35,772 nt of DNA, from contig CACXNL010000009.1 of NCBI GenBank assembly GCA_902769055.1, forward strand, positions 1 through 35,772, in the 5' to 3' direction. Shown here in pieces: positions 9,005 through 17,314 of this stretch (position 1 is its first letter; every line of letters begins with the position of its first letter). The DNA comes from an uncultured Pseudomonadota bacterium. GTDB taxonomy: Bacteria; Pseudomonadota; Alphaproteobacteria; RUG11792. Below the pieces are notes generated by a model. The model saw nothing but the letters and a program-made list of their open reading frames with translations, searched no databases and was not told where the DNA came from. Made by a program: the position numbers and the translations under genes.

Positions 9005-9511
9005 ATGAATTATTCTGAGAAGGGATCTAAGGATGAAATGTCGATGGAAGATATTTTGTCTTCCATACGGAAATATGTTGCGGAAGATGACGAACAGAAT
9101 ATGGATAAAAAAGAAAGTGAGAATGGTAGTAGTGAGTGCTATACCTCGAACGAGGATGTGATAAGTTTAAGTGCGTCGCAGGTCAAAGGGGATACAGTAT
9201 CTGGTCATACAGATGAGCCATCGGAGGATTTGCCGGTGTATCATGAAAGGAGTACTCTATCGACGGGCGTTATTGCGAATGATGATACTGAAGCGTATAA
9301 GCAAAGACAAAGTCCGTTTGAGCAACTGACGAATGCGTTGAATGCGTATGGGAAAAAGCATAAACGGGAAAGCAATGCAGGGGCAAAGACGGTGGAGCAA
9401 CTGTTTTCGGAAATCGCTGAAAAAATCATACAGCGTTGGGTGGATAGTAAGATGGAATCGTTTGTAGAAAAGATAGTGATGAGAGAAATAGAAAAAATAA
9501 AGGCGGAGTAG
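9005..9511 (+). CDS. popZ: PopZ / DUF2497 polar organising protein
   Basis: 168 residues with AGGAAG before the ATG. Near the N-terminus lies SMEDILSSIRKYVAED, and the C-terminus has KTVEQLFSEIAEKIIQRWVD followed by FVEKIVMREIEKI; these two helices, with an acidic disordered linker between, are the PopZ signature of alphaproteobacteria. In Caulobacter PopZ forms a condensate at the cell pole that anchors the origin and recruits cell-cycle factors; the C-terminal helices make the oligomer and the N-terminal helix binds clients. The linker here (about residues 30-115) is rich in Ser, Glu and Asp rather than Pro. It lies between tolC and trxA with short gaps. Confidence 0.88.
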   Translation: MNYSEKGSKDEMSMEDILSSIRKYVAEDDEQNMDKKESENGSSECYTSNEDVISLSASQVKGDTVSGHTDEPSEDLPVYHERSTLSTGVIANDDTEAYKQRQSPFEQLTNALNAYGKKHKRESNAGAKTVEQLFSEIAEKIIQRWVDSKMESFVEKIVMREIEKIKAE

Positions 9512-9520
9512 GAGAAAGAT

Positions 9521-10830
<1,310 letters not shown>

Positions 10831-10871
10831 ATTCTGAACATTTAATCGAGAGTATTTATAGTTTTCTGTTA

Positions 10872-13025
10872 TTACTTTTTCTTCAAATAATTTACTCCAT
10901 CCCAGTTTTGGGGAGGATTCGCAATAAATTCTTTACACCGTTCAATAAGAGGACTTATAGACCGTTCTTTTTCAGGAAATAACTGTTTGATATTTTCATA
11001 AACTTTTAAAGCATCACTGAAATCTTGAGCCTGAAATAATTCGAATGCCTCTTTTGATTTTGAACATAGTTCTATAAGTTTATAGTACGTTTCATCAATA
11101 GTTTTTATTGAGCATAAGGGTTCAAAAACAGTAATGCCGGAATTTCGACCTTTGACGGCTATTTTGTCTATTACACGAAAAAGTATTTTATTTCGGGACT
11201 TAATTTCAACAGTTTCAGAAACAAGTATATTAGTGCCGTAAAATTTATTTGCTCCCCCAAGGCGGGACGCAATGTTAACTGTATCACCGATTGCCGTGAA
11301 ATTCATACGTTCTCGAGAACCTATATTACCAACGATAGCCATTCCCGTGTGTATACCTATTTGCGTTGGCATTAGCGGTTTCCCGAGAGGGAGCCATTTT
11401 TTGGAAAGTTGCATCAAAACTTCTTGACACAGTAGTGCAACTTCACATGCATGAGTTGCTTGGGCATCATCAGGGGTTGGAGAACCCCATATAGCCATAA
11501 TGTTGTCTCCAATATATTTATCAATTATTCCGTTGTTCTCGATAATGATTTTAGTGAGTTTATCAAAATATTCTGAAAGGTGAGTTATTAAATATTCTGC
11601 AGGTAATTTTTCAGAAATCGTTGAAAAATCATCTATGTGAGAAAAAAACAAAGTTACCTCTGCCATTTTCCCACCAAGTTCTGCCCGACTTCCACTTTTT
11701 AATAATTTTCGAACCAAATCTTTGGGAGCATATTTTGAAAATGTTGAAATGCTTGCTTTCATAGAATCCATTGCTTCAGATAGTTTCCGAATTTCTGAAA
11801 TTTTTGAATTTGATAAAGGCAAAAATTGTTCCAAGTTCATATCACCAATGGCTTTTGCCGATCTGCAAAGTTGCACAATAGGCTCAGAAATTCGGCGAGA
11901 ATACCAAAATATAACACCAGCTGATAGCAGAAGCATCAATATCGGTATAAGCACCATGTTTTGTTGAACTTTTCGTAAGCTCCCGGTAAAATCCGATTGC
12001 GGGATGGTCATTACAAGTGAAAAAGGAATTTTATCAAGTTTTTGTATTGTCGCAATGTACTCGTCTCCGTTCTTCAATTTATATGTGGTATGCGTTTCAT
12101 TAGTTCCTAAAAGTGTTTTTGCAGCATTGGTGAGTATCTCGTCGTCCGTAAGAGTCACCTTCTGCAAAACTATATCATTGTCATTTTCTATTTTTACTTC
12201 ATTTTCATCAGAAGTAGAGACAATTATTTCATTTTTTGAATTTATAAGGTAAATATTTGAATGTTGAGTTGGCTTAATATTGTCAACTAAAAGTTTTTTT
12301 AACTCTTGGATTGCAAAATCGATTGCAACAACCCCAAGGAAATTTCCTTCAGATTTTATAATGGGCGCGGAAACGGTAATACCTGGAACTTTTGATGTTT
12401 TGAACATATAGACATCTGTCCAAGTGACACACTTATTCATTTCTGCTTGAATATACCAAGGTCTTTTCCTTGGATCTATAGTCAGATTTTGTACCGTATC
12501 TTTTGATACTAACCTGAAATCACTATTTAAATATTCCCAACTTTCTACCAATTTGTGACCGGTAGCCCTTTCAATTTTTTTGATTACGTATGAGACATAA
12601 GCTGGCAATTTATTTTCGTCATTTCCTAATTTAGTATCAAAATGGTTAGATTGTGCAATATGCATATATCGCCCATCTTCTAGACCGATATAAAATGCTA
12701 TTGCAAGAGGTGTTTTTTTTATTCCTTCTTTAAATAAATCCTCAAAATCTGAAAAGCCTACTGTTTGGTTATTTAATGCAAGGTTATTCTGCGCTAGAAC
12801 ACTAATGATCAATTCAACTTGTTTAAAGTATGAATTCAACCAATTTGTTGCTATAGCTGTAGCTTTTTTCGTGTAGTGATCTCTTTGAAATTGTAAAATG
12901 AGCTCTTTATTTGCATGTGACGAATACAAAACTTCACATATGACAACTGTGCATAGCAATGCCGAAAAAGCCATGAGAATGTATATCCTCAATGTTTTAT
13001 TCCGTAATTCTTCAAACAGTTTCAT
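10872..13025 (-). CDS. Membrane sensor adenylate/guanylate cyclase (Cache-HAMP-CYC)
   Basis: 717 residues. TM1 is about 13-34, a periplasmic double-Cache sensor region about 38-350 (RPWYIQAE at about 190 is typical), TM2 about 356-375, HAMP about 376-430, and the class III cyclase domain about 455-640, then a helical tail. The cyclase keeps the second metal Asp (YIGDNIMAIWG, Asp507) and the transition-state Asn and Arg (GDTVNIASR). The first metal Asp, expected in F-D-I-x-x-F, is His463 (FFSHIDDF); the gap to Asp507 is 44 residues, the family spacing. It may therefore be weak, metal-altered or a pseudo-cyclase. Cache domains bind small ligands such as amino or organic acids. Base use is AT-rich like lptFG. 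Confidence 0.9.
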   Translation of the reverse strand: MKLFEELRNKTLRIYILMAFSALLCTVVICEVLYSSHANKELILQFQRDHYTKKATAIATNWLNSYFKQVELIISVLAQNNLALNNQTVGFSDFEDLFKEGIKKTPLAIAFYIGLEDGRYMHIAQSNHFDTKLGNDENKLPAYVSYVIKKIERATGHKLVESWEYLNSDFRLVSKDTVQNLTIDPRKRPWYIQAEMNKCVTWTDVYMFKTSKVPGITVSAPIIKSEGNFLGVVAIDFAIQELKKLLVDNIKPTQHSNIYLINSKNEIIVSTSDENEVKIENDNDIVLQKVTLTDDEILTNAAKTLLGTNETHTTYKLKNGDEYIATIQKLDKIPFSLVMTIPQSDFTGSLRKVQQNMVLIPILMLLLSAGVIFWYSRRISEPIVQLCRSAKAIGDMNLEQFLPLSNSKISEIRKLSEAMDSMKASISTFSKYAPKDLVRKLLKSGSRAELGGKMAEVTLFFSHIDDFSTISEKLPAEYLITHLSEYFDKLTKIIIENNGIIDKYIGDNIMAIWGSPTPDDAQATHACEVALLCQEVLMQLSKKWLPLGKPLMPTQIGIHTGMAIVGNIGSRERMNFTAIGDTVNIASRLGGANKFYGTNILVSETVEIKSRNKILFRVIDKIAVKGRNSGITVFEPLCSIKTIDETYYKLIELCSKSKEAFELFQAQDFSDALKVYENIKQLFPEKERSISPLIERCKEFIANPPQNWDGVNYLKKK

Positions 13026-13071
13026 TTTCTTTTCGAATTCATCGGGTTTCTATCAGATTCTATAATGCGAT

Positions 13072-13090
13072 TGGTTAATTTTTGGTTAAC
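13072..13090. repeat. Short tandem TTGGTTAA repeats upstream of cyclase
   Basis: TTGGTTAA occurs at 13072-13079 and 13083-13090, an 11-bp period (one helical turn), about 50-65 bp upstream of the cyclase start. The second copy continues into the palindrome GGTTAACC. This could be a regulator binding site; no matching factor is known to me. Confidence 0.3.
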
Positions 13091-13134
13091 CATTTAATTG
13101 GAGGATGCCTCAGAATATTTTTATTAAAAATAAT

Positions 13135-13149
13135 ATACAAAGTTTGTAT
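13135..13149. promoter_or_regulatory. 15-bp palindrome in the divergent cyclase/PhzF-like gap
   Basis: ATACAAA-G-TTTGTAT is a perfect palindrome around one central base, lying about 110 bp from either start codon in the 240-bp divergent region. The form is that of a dimeric repressor site, but the surrounding DNA is AT-rich and chance is not excluded. Confidence 0.35.
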
Positions 13150-13265
13150 CATTGACGCATTTTTAACAAAATCATATAAATAATACAGCTTACACTCGTA
13201 ACCAAAAGTGAATTGTTGAAAAAACTATGTAACTTTGACACAATGAGCGTATTGGGATGTGAGAG

Positions 13266-14069
13266 ATGCGTATGTCGATTGGGTTTTGGATAGTTGATAC
13301 GTTTTGTAAAGAGGCTTTTTGTGGCATTCCTTCTGCGGTATTTTTTTTAGATGATTTGTCCGATGAGAAGCTACTGCAAAACATTGCGATGGAGGTAAAT
13401 GCTCCCGAAAGTATCTTTTTGAAAGATCTCAATAATGGCATTTTCGATTCAGTTTGTTTTACCCCGGCATGCAAGGGGCTGTTCTTTGGAAATGCGTTGT
13501 TTGGCGCCGCTAAAGTTATAAATGAAAAAACCAAGTTAAAGCAATTCAGTATTACCTGTGGAATTAGAGTTTTTGCGATAGAGATTTTGGATGATACTCG
13601 GATTAAGGTGCGTTTTTCATTGGTAGATTTAGAAAAAGCGCCCATACCAGCAAATCTAAACTCAGCATTGGGCGGTGAGTTAGTCGTGTCTCTCGCGGAG
13701 TGCAAAGATGAACTGATCGTGGAAGTTAGGAGCCCAAGCCGATTGCAAGATTTACACCCAAATACGGGTATGCTTAGCGGAATGGATTACAACTCGTTTG
13801 CCATAACTGCCGATACGCACTATGAAACAGACTCGGATTACGATTTTATAGCAAAGGTTGTTGCACCCAAGCTGGGAGTGCATCGGGATGTAATAACCCC
13901 AATAGCTTGCACAAAATTGTCTGCATATTGGAAACAAAGAGTAAACAAGTCGGAGTTTATTGCGATAGGATCGAATGGTGAAAAGGTCTATATTTGTCAA
14001 GATTCGGATTTTACCTACGTTTCAGGAGATTGCATAATATCCGCGACCGGAGAAATGTTCACAGACTAA
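13266..14069 (+). CDS. PhzF-fold protein, diverged (isomerase/epimerase family)
   Basis: 267 residues with the two-part PhzF layout: an opening VDTFCKEAFCGIPSAVFFLDD (family: VDAF..PF.GNPAAV), then NIAMEVNAPESIF with the active-site Glu at 48, FTPACKGLFFGNALFGAAKV where the family has FTP..E..LCGHAT, and near the end DFIAKVVAPKLGVHRDVITPIAC (family: D.....APK.GI.EDPVTGSAH). The Glu and the late Asp remain, but the CGHAT His is Asn76 and both Gly-rich turns are changed. PhzF enzymes move a double bond or epimerise small acids; activity here is uncertain. Start may instead be the ATG at 13272, which has GAGAG six bases upstream. Convergent with nuoC. Confidence 0.75.
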   Translation: MRMSIGFWIVDTFCKEAFCGIPSAVFFLDDLSDEKLLQNIAMEVNAPESIFLKDLNNGIFDSVCFTPACKGLFFGNALFGAAKVINEKTKLKQFSITCGIRVFAIEILDDTRIKVRFSLVDLEKAPIPANLNSALGGELVVSLAECKDELIVEVRSPSRLQDLHPNTGMLSGMDYNSFAITADTHYETDSDYDFIAKVVAPKLGVHRDVITPIACTKLSAYWKQRVNKSEFIAIGSNGEKVYICQDSDFTYVSGDCIISATGEMFTD

Positions 14070-14096
14070 GTAAGTTTAGTTCTAGTAAATATTTTT

Positions 14097-14513
14097 TCAT
14101 CCGTCCTCTTTGCTTAATAGTCTGCGTAAGTCTGGATGATCTATAAACTTTATTCCGAACATCTCAAAAATCTCCCGTTCATACCAATTTGCATTGGTAA
14201 AAAGAGGCGTAGCGCTTGGCACAGAGGCACCATTTGGTACATCTGTAGTTACAAAGATATTCTTGTCTAGTTTGTAACTGTGCAACTGATAATACACCCC
14301 ATACGCATTGCTTTGCTCGGTGTAATCCACGGCAAAGCAGTCTGTCAATACTTCAAACAAAGTTGCTTTGTTCGTGGCTAATGTAGCCATACACTTCAAT
14401 GTGTTTTTCAGCTCTATTTTAAAATACAGGTTACCCTCAGAAAGCCACGCTTCCAACAGATCTGAGCCAAGAAGTGATTTTATCAATTTTTGGCAAGACA
14501 CATCAGCGCTCAT
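14097..14513 (-). CDS. nuoC: NADH dehydrogenase subunit C (30 kDa), C-terminally truncated orphan
   Basis: 138 residues matching the complex I 30-kDa subunit: FEVLTDCFAVDYTEQ, a beta region, then ANWYEREIFEMFGIKFIDHPDLRRLL, close to the family consensus NWFERE..DMFGI.F..HPDLRRIL. Full alphaproteobacterial NuoC runs about 50-60 residues further (GFxGHPLRKDFPL...); here it stops six residues after RRLL. Nothing of the missing tail is seen in other frames, because the converging PhzF-like gene begins 28 bases on. No other nuo gene is in the window. The start overlaps the sspB stop (ATGA). It may be a relic, or the other complex I genes may lie elsewhere and tolerate the short form. Confidence 0.8.
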   Translation of the reverse strand: MSADVSCQKLIKSLLGSDLLEAWLSEGNLYFKIELKNTLKCMATLATNKATLFEVLTDCFAVDYTEQSNAYGVYYQLHSYKLDKNIFVTTDVPNGASVPSATPLFTNANWYEREIFEMFGIKFIDHPDLRRLLSKEDG

Positions 14514-14959
14514 TTGCCCTTTCTGAAGATATCCAAGGAAATTATCTTGCTAGATCTACCACTGCTTGTCTCATCGACCTTGGCAGTTTTGGGATCTATG
14601 TCGGAAAAATCAGGAGTAAACTCCAAATTGAAGTCTTCCGACGGATCGCTCACCGAAATCATCGATGCGAATGGAATGTATATTGTTTCATCAGAATGCT
14701 CAAAAGCTAGACTTACTGAAAAGCCAAAATCGTCAACAATTAAATCCCAAAACTCGTACTGTAATACAATCGTCATCTCGTCATCATATTCGTCCCGCAA
14801 CAACTTTGATATTTTCACATTGGGATGATTCAATGCGAACGTTATGTATATGTGTTGTTTCTTATACAACCCCTCCGTCGCAATCTGTTCAATAATTTCC
14901 TTCACGACCGAAATCGAGGCTTTCCTTAATAGAAAACCGTAATCTAATTTTTTACTCAC
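14510..14959 (-). CDS. sspB: SspB, ClpXP adaptor for ssrA-tagged proteins (alpha type)
   Basis: 149 residues from a GTG at 14959, which has GGAGAG seven bases upstream; the earlier GTG at 14974 has none. The fold core is visible: LRKASISVVKEIIEQIATEGL, IYITFALNHPNVKISKLLRDEYDDEMTIVLQ, YEFWDLIVDDFGFSVSLAF, IPFASMISVSDPSEDFNLEF. The end, SSKIISLDIFRKGK, is the ClpX-binding tail typical of alphaproteobacterial SspB (VVSLDAFRKK). SspB dimers hold the ssrA tag and deliver it to ClpXP for breakdown. It lies directly downstream of the tmRNA gene on the same strand, so adaptor and tag source are neighbours. Confidence 0.9.
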   Translation of the reverse strand: MSKKLDYGFLLRKASISVVKEIIEQIATEGLYKKQHIYITFALNHPNVKISKLLRDEYDDEMTIVLQYEFWDLIVDDFGFSVSLAFEHSDETIYIPFASMISVSDPSEDFNLEFTPDFSDIDPKTAKVDETSSGRSSKIISLDIFRKGK

Positions 14960-14977
14960 TAATCCACTCTCCACAAC

Positions 14978-15019
14978 AAAGCGGGGGAATTCTGTTGCTC
15001 GGATCCCCCTATCCGCTTT
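14978..15019. terminator. Hairpin between ssrA and sspB
   Basis: AAAGCGG at 14978-14984 pairs with CCGCTTT at 15013-15019, and the space within contains a further GGGGGA/TCCCCC pairing option. On the minus strand it lies about 45 bases after the tmRNA 3' end and ends 19 bases before the sspB GTG. No clear T-run follows on the minus strand, so it may attenuate rather than end transcription, or cap the sspB leader. Confidence 0.45.
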
Positions 15020-15061
15020 TAGTCTACCGCTTCGTTAGAAACAGTATGTCCAGAATTTACT

Positions 15062-15322
15062 CAAAATCCCATCACGGGCAGATTAAGCAACTTTCCTTTC
15101 AGCAGCTTGCTCGTTAAGATTGGCTGCGACTTTTGCCTTTTCATTTCTATTGGCATTTATTAAAATTAGCCCGATAACGACGGTACAATGCCGAGTGAAA
15201 AATAAGCCTTTATCGCTCCATGTCGAACCTATTTCGCCCCCATACAAATGGCGGAGGCGCAGGGTACTGCCCCCTGGTCCACAAAGCCTATTTCGCAAAC
15301 CGTTTATCACCATAGTCGCAAA
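15062..15322 (-). ncRNA. ssrA: Circularly permuted two-piece tmRNA (alphaproteobacterial type)
   Basis: The acceptor piece comes first on the minus strand and ends in CGCCTCC-G-CCA at 15249. Its T-arm is CAGGG-GGCAGTA-CCCTG. After a seven-base spacer the coding piece starts with GGGGGCGAAATAGGTTCGAC at 15241. GGGGGCG pairs with CGCCTCC through seven base pairs, including the G3-U70 pair that marks alanine RNAs. Helix P2 is long: 15200-15213 pairs with 15281-15293 with one bulged base. The tag frame runs 15154-15083: resume codon GCC, 23 codons, TAA. It begins ANRNEKAKVA, repeats as ANLNEQAAERKVA, and ends at the stop. A CCCG-TGA-TGGG hairpin (15068-15078) follows. Piece ends at 5' and 3' are estimates. 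tmRNA rescues stalled ribosomes and tags products for ClpXP. Confidence 0.93.
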
Positions 15323-15328
15323 ACGACA

Positions 15329-15355
15329 TTTATATACTACCACAAAAAAAGTCGA
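15329..15355 (-). promoter_or_regulatory. Likely promoter of the tmRNA gene
   Basis: On the minus strand TCGACT (15355-15350) and TATAAA (15334-15329) are 15 bases apart, just upstream of the acceptor piece. The -10 is good and the -35 fair; the spacing is short. The transcript would begin near 15322. Confidence 0.5.
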
Positions 15356-15477
15356 TACATCTAGAGAATCCGGATAATTTGATGTAAATGGGTAAAAATA
15401 TGTGTAGTAGTTGCAATGAACGAGCCAAGAAATAAGCCAATAACAGATTATCCAGAAAATAAACAAAAATGTTGCCA

Positions 15478-15552
15478 CTCACTTTCGGTTCGGGGATATG
15501 ATGCCGCAAGCCGATGATTTACTGCATGGTATAATAAGCGACAGAAAGTGAG
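15478..15552. repeat. 9-bp inverted repeat flanking the skp promoter
   Basis: CTCACTTTC at 15478-15486 and GAAAGTGAG at 15544-15552 are perfect inverted copies 57 bp apart, placed on either side of the -10 box at 15530. This could be a pair of operator half-sites or chance. Confidence 0.35.
15526..15542 (+). promoter_or_regulatory. Extended -10 promoter for skp-lpxD
   Basis: TATAAT at 15530-15535 is preceded by TGG at 15527-15529, giving TGnTATAAT. No good -35 is seen. Transcription would start near 15542, about 20 bases before the start codon. Confidence 0.6.
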
Positions 15553-15560
15553 AATTTAGA

Positions 15561-16172
15561 GTGATGTATCGTCATTTTAGCCATTGGAGGGGTTTGCTTG
15601 TTGGCATCCTGAGCTTGGGTGGGCTTGCGGTGGTTACTTCGGTCGCAGGCTACCTTGCAGACACTAGCGCGAATATAGATAAAAAAAAGTTTGAGGTGCT
15701 TCGGATTGGGGTGCTTGATGGAGCTCGCCTGAAGGTGGAGGCGAAATGTTTTAGAGCACATGATAAAATTGCAAGAAGGATTGGCGTGGTGTTAGGGCAG
15801 CTTCATACGTTATCCAATGAGATGAAGAGCGCTTATGAAAAGATTAAGAACAACAGGAAACTTACGGCGTATAACCGGAATATGCAGCTTGCAAAAATTG
15901 AAAATCGATGGAAAATCAAATCGGAGAAATATAGTGTTGAAATGCAAAAATTGCGAAATTTGGATAATAAACTGACAAACTTTATACAAAACAAGTTGTT
16001 CCAAAATATTGAGATTTTGGCTAAGAAAGCGAAAATAGATATCGTCGTAAATAAGGGCAGTCAGACAGCGCTATATGTATTTTATAACGCAAAGAATATT
16101 GATATAACTGATATAGTAGTGAAACGGATGGATGAAGTTTTGCCGTCAGTAGATTTGAGGGAATTCGAGTAA
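15561..16172 (+). CDS. skp: Skp/OmpH-like periplasmic chaperone
   Basis: 203 residues. A single hydrophobic N-terminal segment (about 11-32) acts as signal or anchor. After it, LRIGVLDGARLKVEAKCF matches the start of the OmpH domain (family: IAVVDMQRIL.ES.A), followed by long Lys-rich helices and a C-terminal KAKIDIVVNKGSQTALYVF strand. Skp trimers hold unfolded outer-membrane proteins in the periplasm. Its place directly before lpxD, overlapping as TAATG, is the classic skp-lpxD order and supports the call. bamA and fabZ, usual neighbours, are missing here. Starts GTG 15561 and ATG 15564 cannot be told apart. Confidence 0.85.
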   Translation: MMYRHFSHWRGLLVGILSLGGLAVVTSVAGYLADTSANIDKKKFEVLRIGVLDGARLKVEAKCFRAHDKIARRIGVVLGQLHTLSNEMKSAYEKIKNNRKLTAYNRNMQLAKIENRWKIKSEKYSVEMQKLRNLDNKLTNFIQNKLFQNIEILAKKAKIDIVVNKGSQTALYVFYNAKNIDITDIVVKRMDEVLPSVDLREFE

Positions 16173-17248
16173 TGGTAGATACAAGATTTTATAACAAGAG
16201 AGAATACATTTTATTCGATGAAATATGTACATTGCTTGGAGTTCCGCTTCCAGACAAATGTTTTTCCAAAAGGGAAATTTCAGGCATAGCTCGACTAGAT
16301 AATGCAACTAGCGCCGATATAACGTTTTTTCACAACGCGAAATACGCGGCAGAGTTGAGCAAAACACAGGCGTTTGCTTGCGTCGTCTCAAAGAAAAATG
16401 CGCACTTGGTACCAGAAGGCACAATTCCTCTTATTGTCCCGGAACCGTATTTAGCGCTTGCGGTATTATTGAAAGAATTTTATTCAATCAAAGGCAAACG
16501 AGGAGAGGCATATTTATCTCCAAAGGCGAATATTTCTAAACTGGCTGTAGTAGAAGATGGTTGCTATATTTCCGATTATGTGACAATTGCGGATGGAGTA
16601 ATTGTCAAGAAAGGTACATTTATAGGTGCTAATGTAACTATTTTAGATGGAGTAGAAATCGGAGAAAATTCGCATATAGAGCCAAATGTGACGATTGGTT
16701 TTGCAGTTATCGGGAAAAATGCTTACATAAAAACGGGTGCTAGAATTGGTCAGCAGGGCTTTGGTTTTCACATCGGGAAAGCTGGTATTACAGATGTTTT
16801 ACAAGTAGGCAAAGTGATCATCGGTGACGATGTGCAGATTGGTGCAAATTGTACAATCGATCGCGGTAGTATGGGAGATACGATTATAGGAAGTCATTCT
16901 CGAATAGATAATTTGGTGCATGTTGCCCACAATGTCGAAATTGGTGATTATTGTGTGATAGCGGCGCAGACCGGCATAGCTGGAAGTACAAAGATCGGCA
17001 ACCAGTGCTTTTTGGGTGGACAGGTTGGAATTGCCGGACATTTGGTTATCGGGGATAAGGTTACTATTGCAGCGCAATCTGGAGCTATGCGAGATATTGA
17101 ATCAGGAGGTAAAGTTGCCGGTTCACCAGCGGTGAACATCTTAAATTGGCACAGGCAAAATGTGACTTTAAAAAAGCTGATCGAACATAATAACCAAACG
17201 AAGATGCGCGGGTTTTTCGAAAAACTGAAGTTTATATTTAAGAAATAA
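16172..17248 (+). CDS. lpxD: UDP-3-O-acylglucosamine N-acyltransferase LpxD
   Basis: 358 residues. The N-terminal uridine-binding domain (about 25-110) has RLDNATSADITFFHNAKYAAEL. A left-handed beta helix of hexapeptide repeats follows (about 120-320). The catalytic His lies in DNLVHVAHNVEIGDYCVIAAQ, and GQQGFGFH is typical of LpxD. A C-terminal helix completes the trimer. The enzyme adds the second 3-hydroxyacyl chain, from acyl-ACP, in lipid A synthesis. Its presence shows the cell makes lipid A. The start shares a base with the skp stop. Confidence 0.96.
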   Translation: MVDTRFYNKREYILFDEICTLLGVPLPDKCFSKREISGIARLDNATSADITFFHNAKYAAELSKTQAFACVVSKKNAHLVPEGTIPLIVPEPYLALAVLLKEFYSIKGKRGEAYLSPKANISKLAVVEDGCYISDYVTIADGVIVKKGTFIGANVTILDGVEIGENSHIEPNVTIGFAVIGKNAYIKTGARIGQQGFGFHIGKAGITDVLQVGKVIIGDDVQIGANCTIDRGSMGDTIIGSHSRIDNLVHVAHNVEIGDYCVIAAQTGIAGSTKIGNQCFLGGQVGIAGHLVIGDKVTIAAQSGAMRDIESGGKVAGSPAVNILNWHRQNVTLKKLIEHNNQTKMRGFFEKLKFIFKK

Positions 17249-17257
17249 TCGTATTTG

Positions 17258-17305
17258 CCTCCGAGCAAAGGATAGCTTACTTTTGCTTGGCATGCCTCGG
17301 GAGGG
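17258..17305 (+). promoter_or_regulatory. Leader hairpin that pairs with the Shine-Dalgarno of the MotA/ExbB-like gene
   Basis: CCTCCGAG at 17258-17265 can pair with CTCGGGAGG at 17296-17304 (one bulged G), and inside it AGCAAA (17264-17269) faces TTTGCT (17282-17287) as an alternative inner stem. The right arm holds GGGAGGG, the ribosome site for the ATG at 17315. The upstream CCTCC is therefore an anti-Shine-Dalgarno. The element lies between lpxD and the next gene. Confidence 0.55.
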
Positions 17306-17314
17306 TGGTGTAGC

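Noticed and set aside
14085-14099. Reading the nuoC TGA as Trp to extend the protein
   Set aside because: The frame meets TAG four codons later and shows no NuoC homology; the window holds no other sign of recoding.
15083-15478. A 131-codon minus-strand frame with a hydrophobic start, looking like a small membrane protein
   Set aside because: It runs through the tmRNA acceptor and coding pieces; only its last 23 codons are translated, as the tag.
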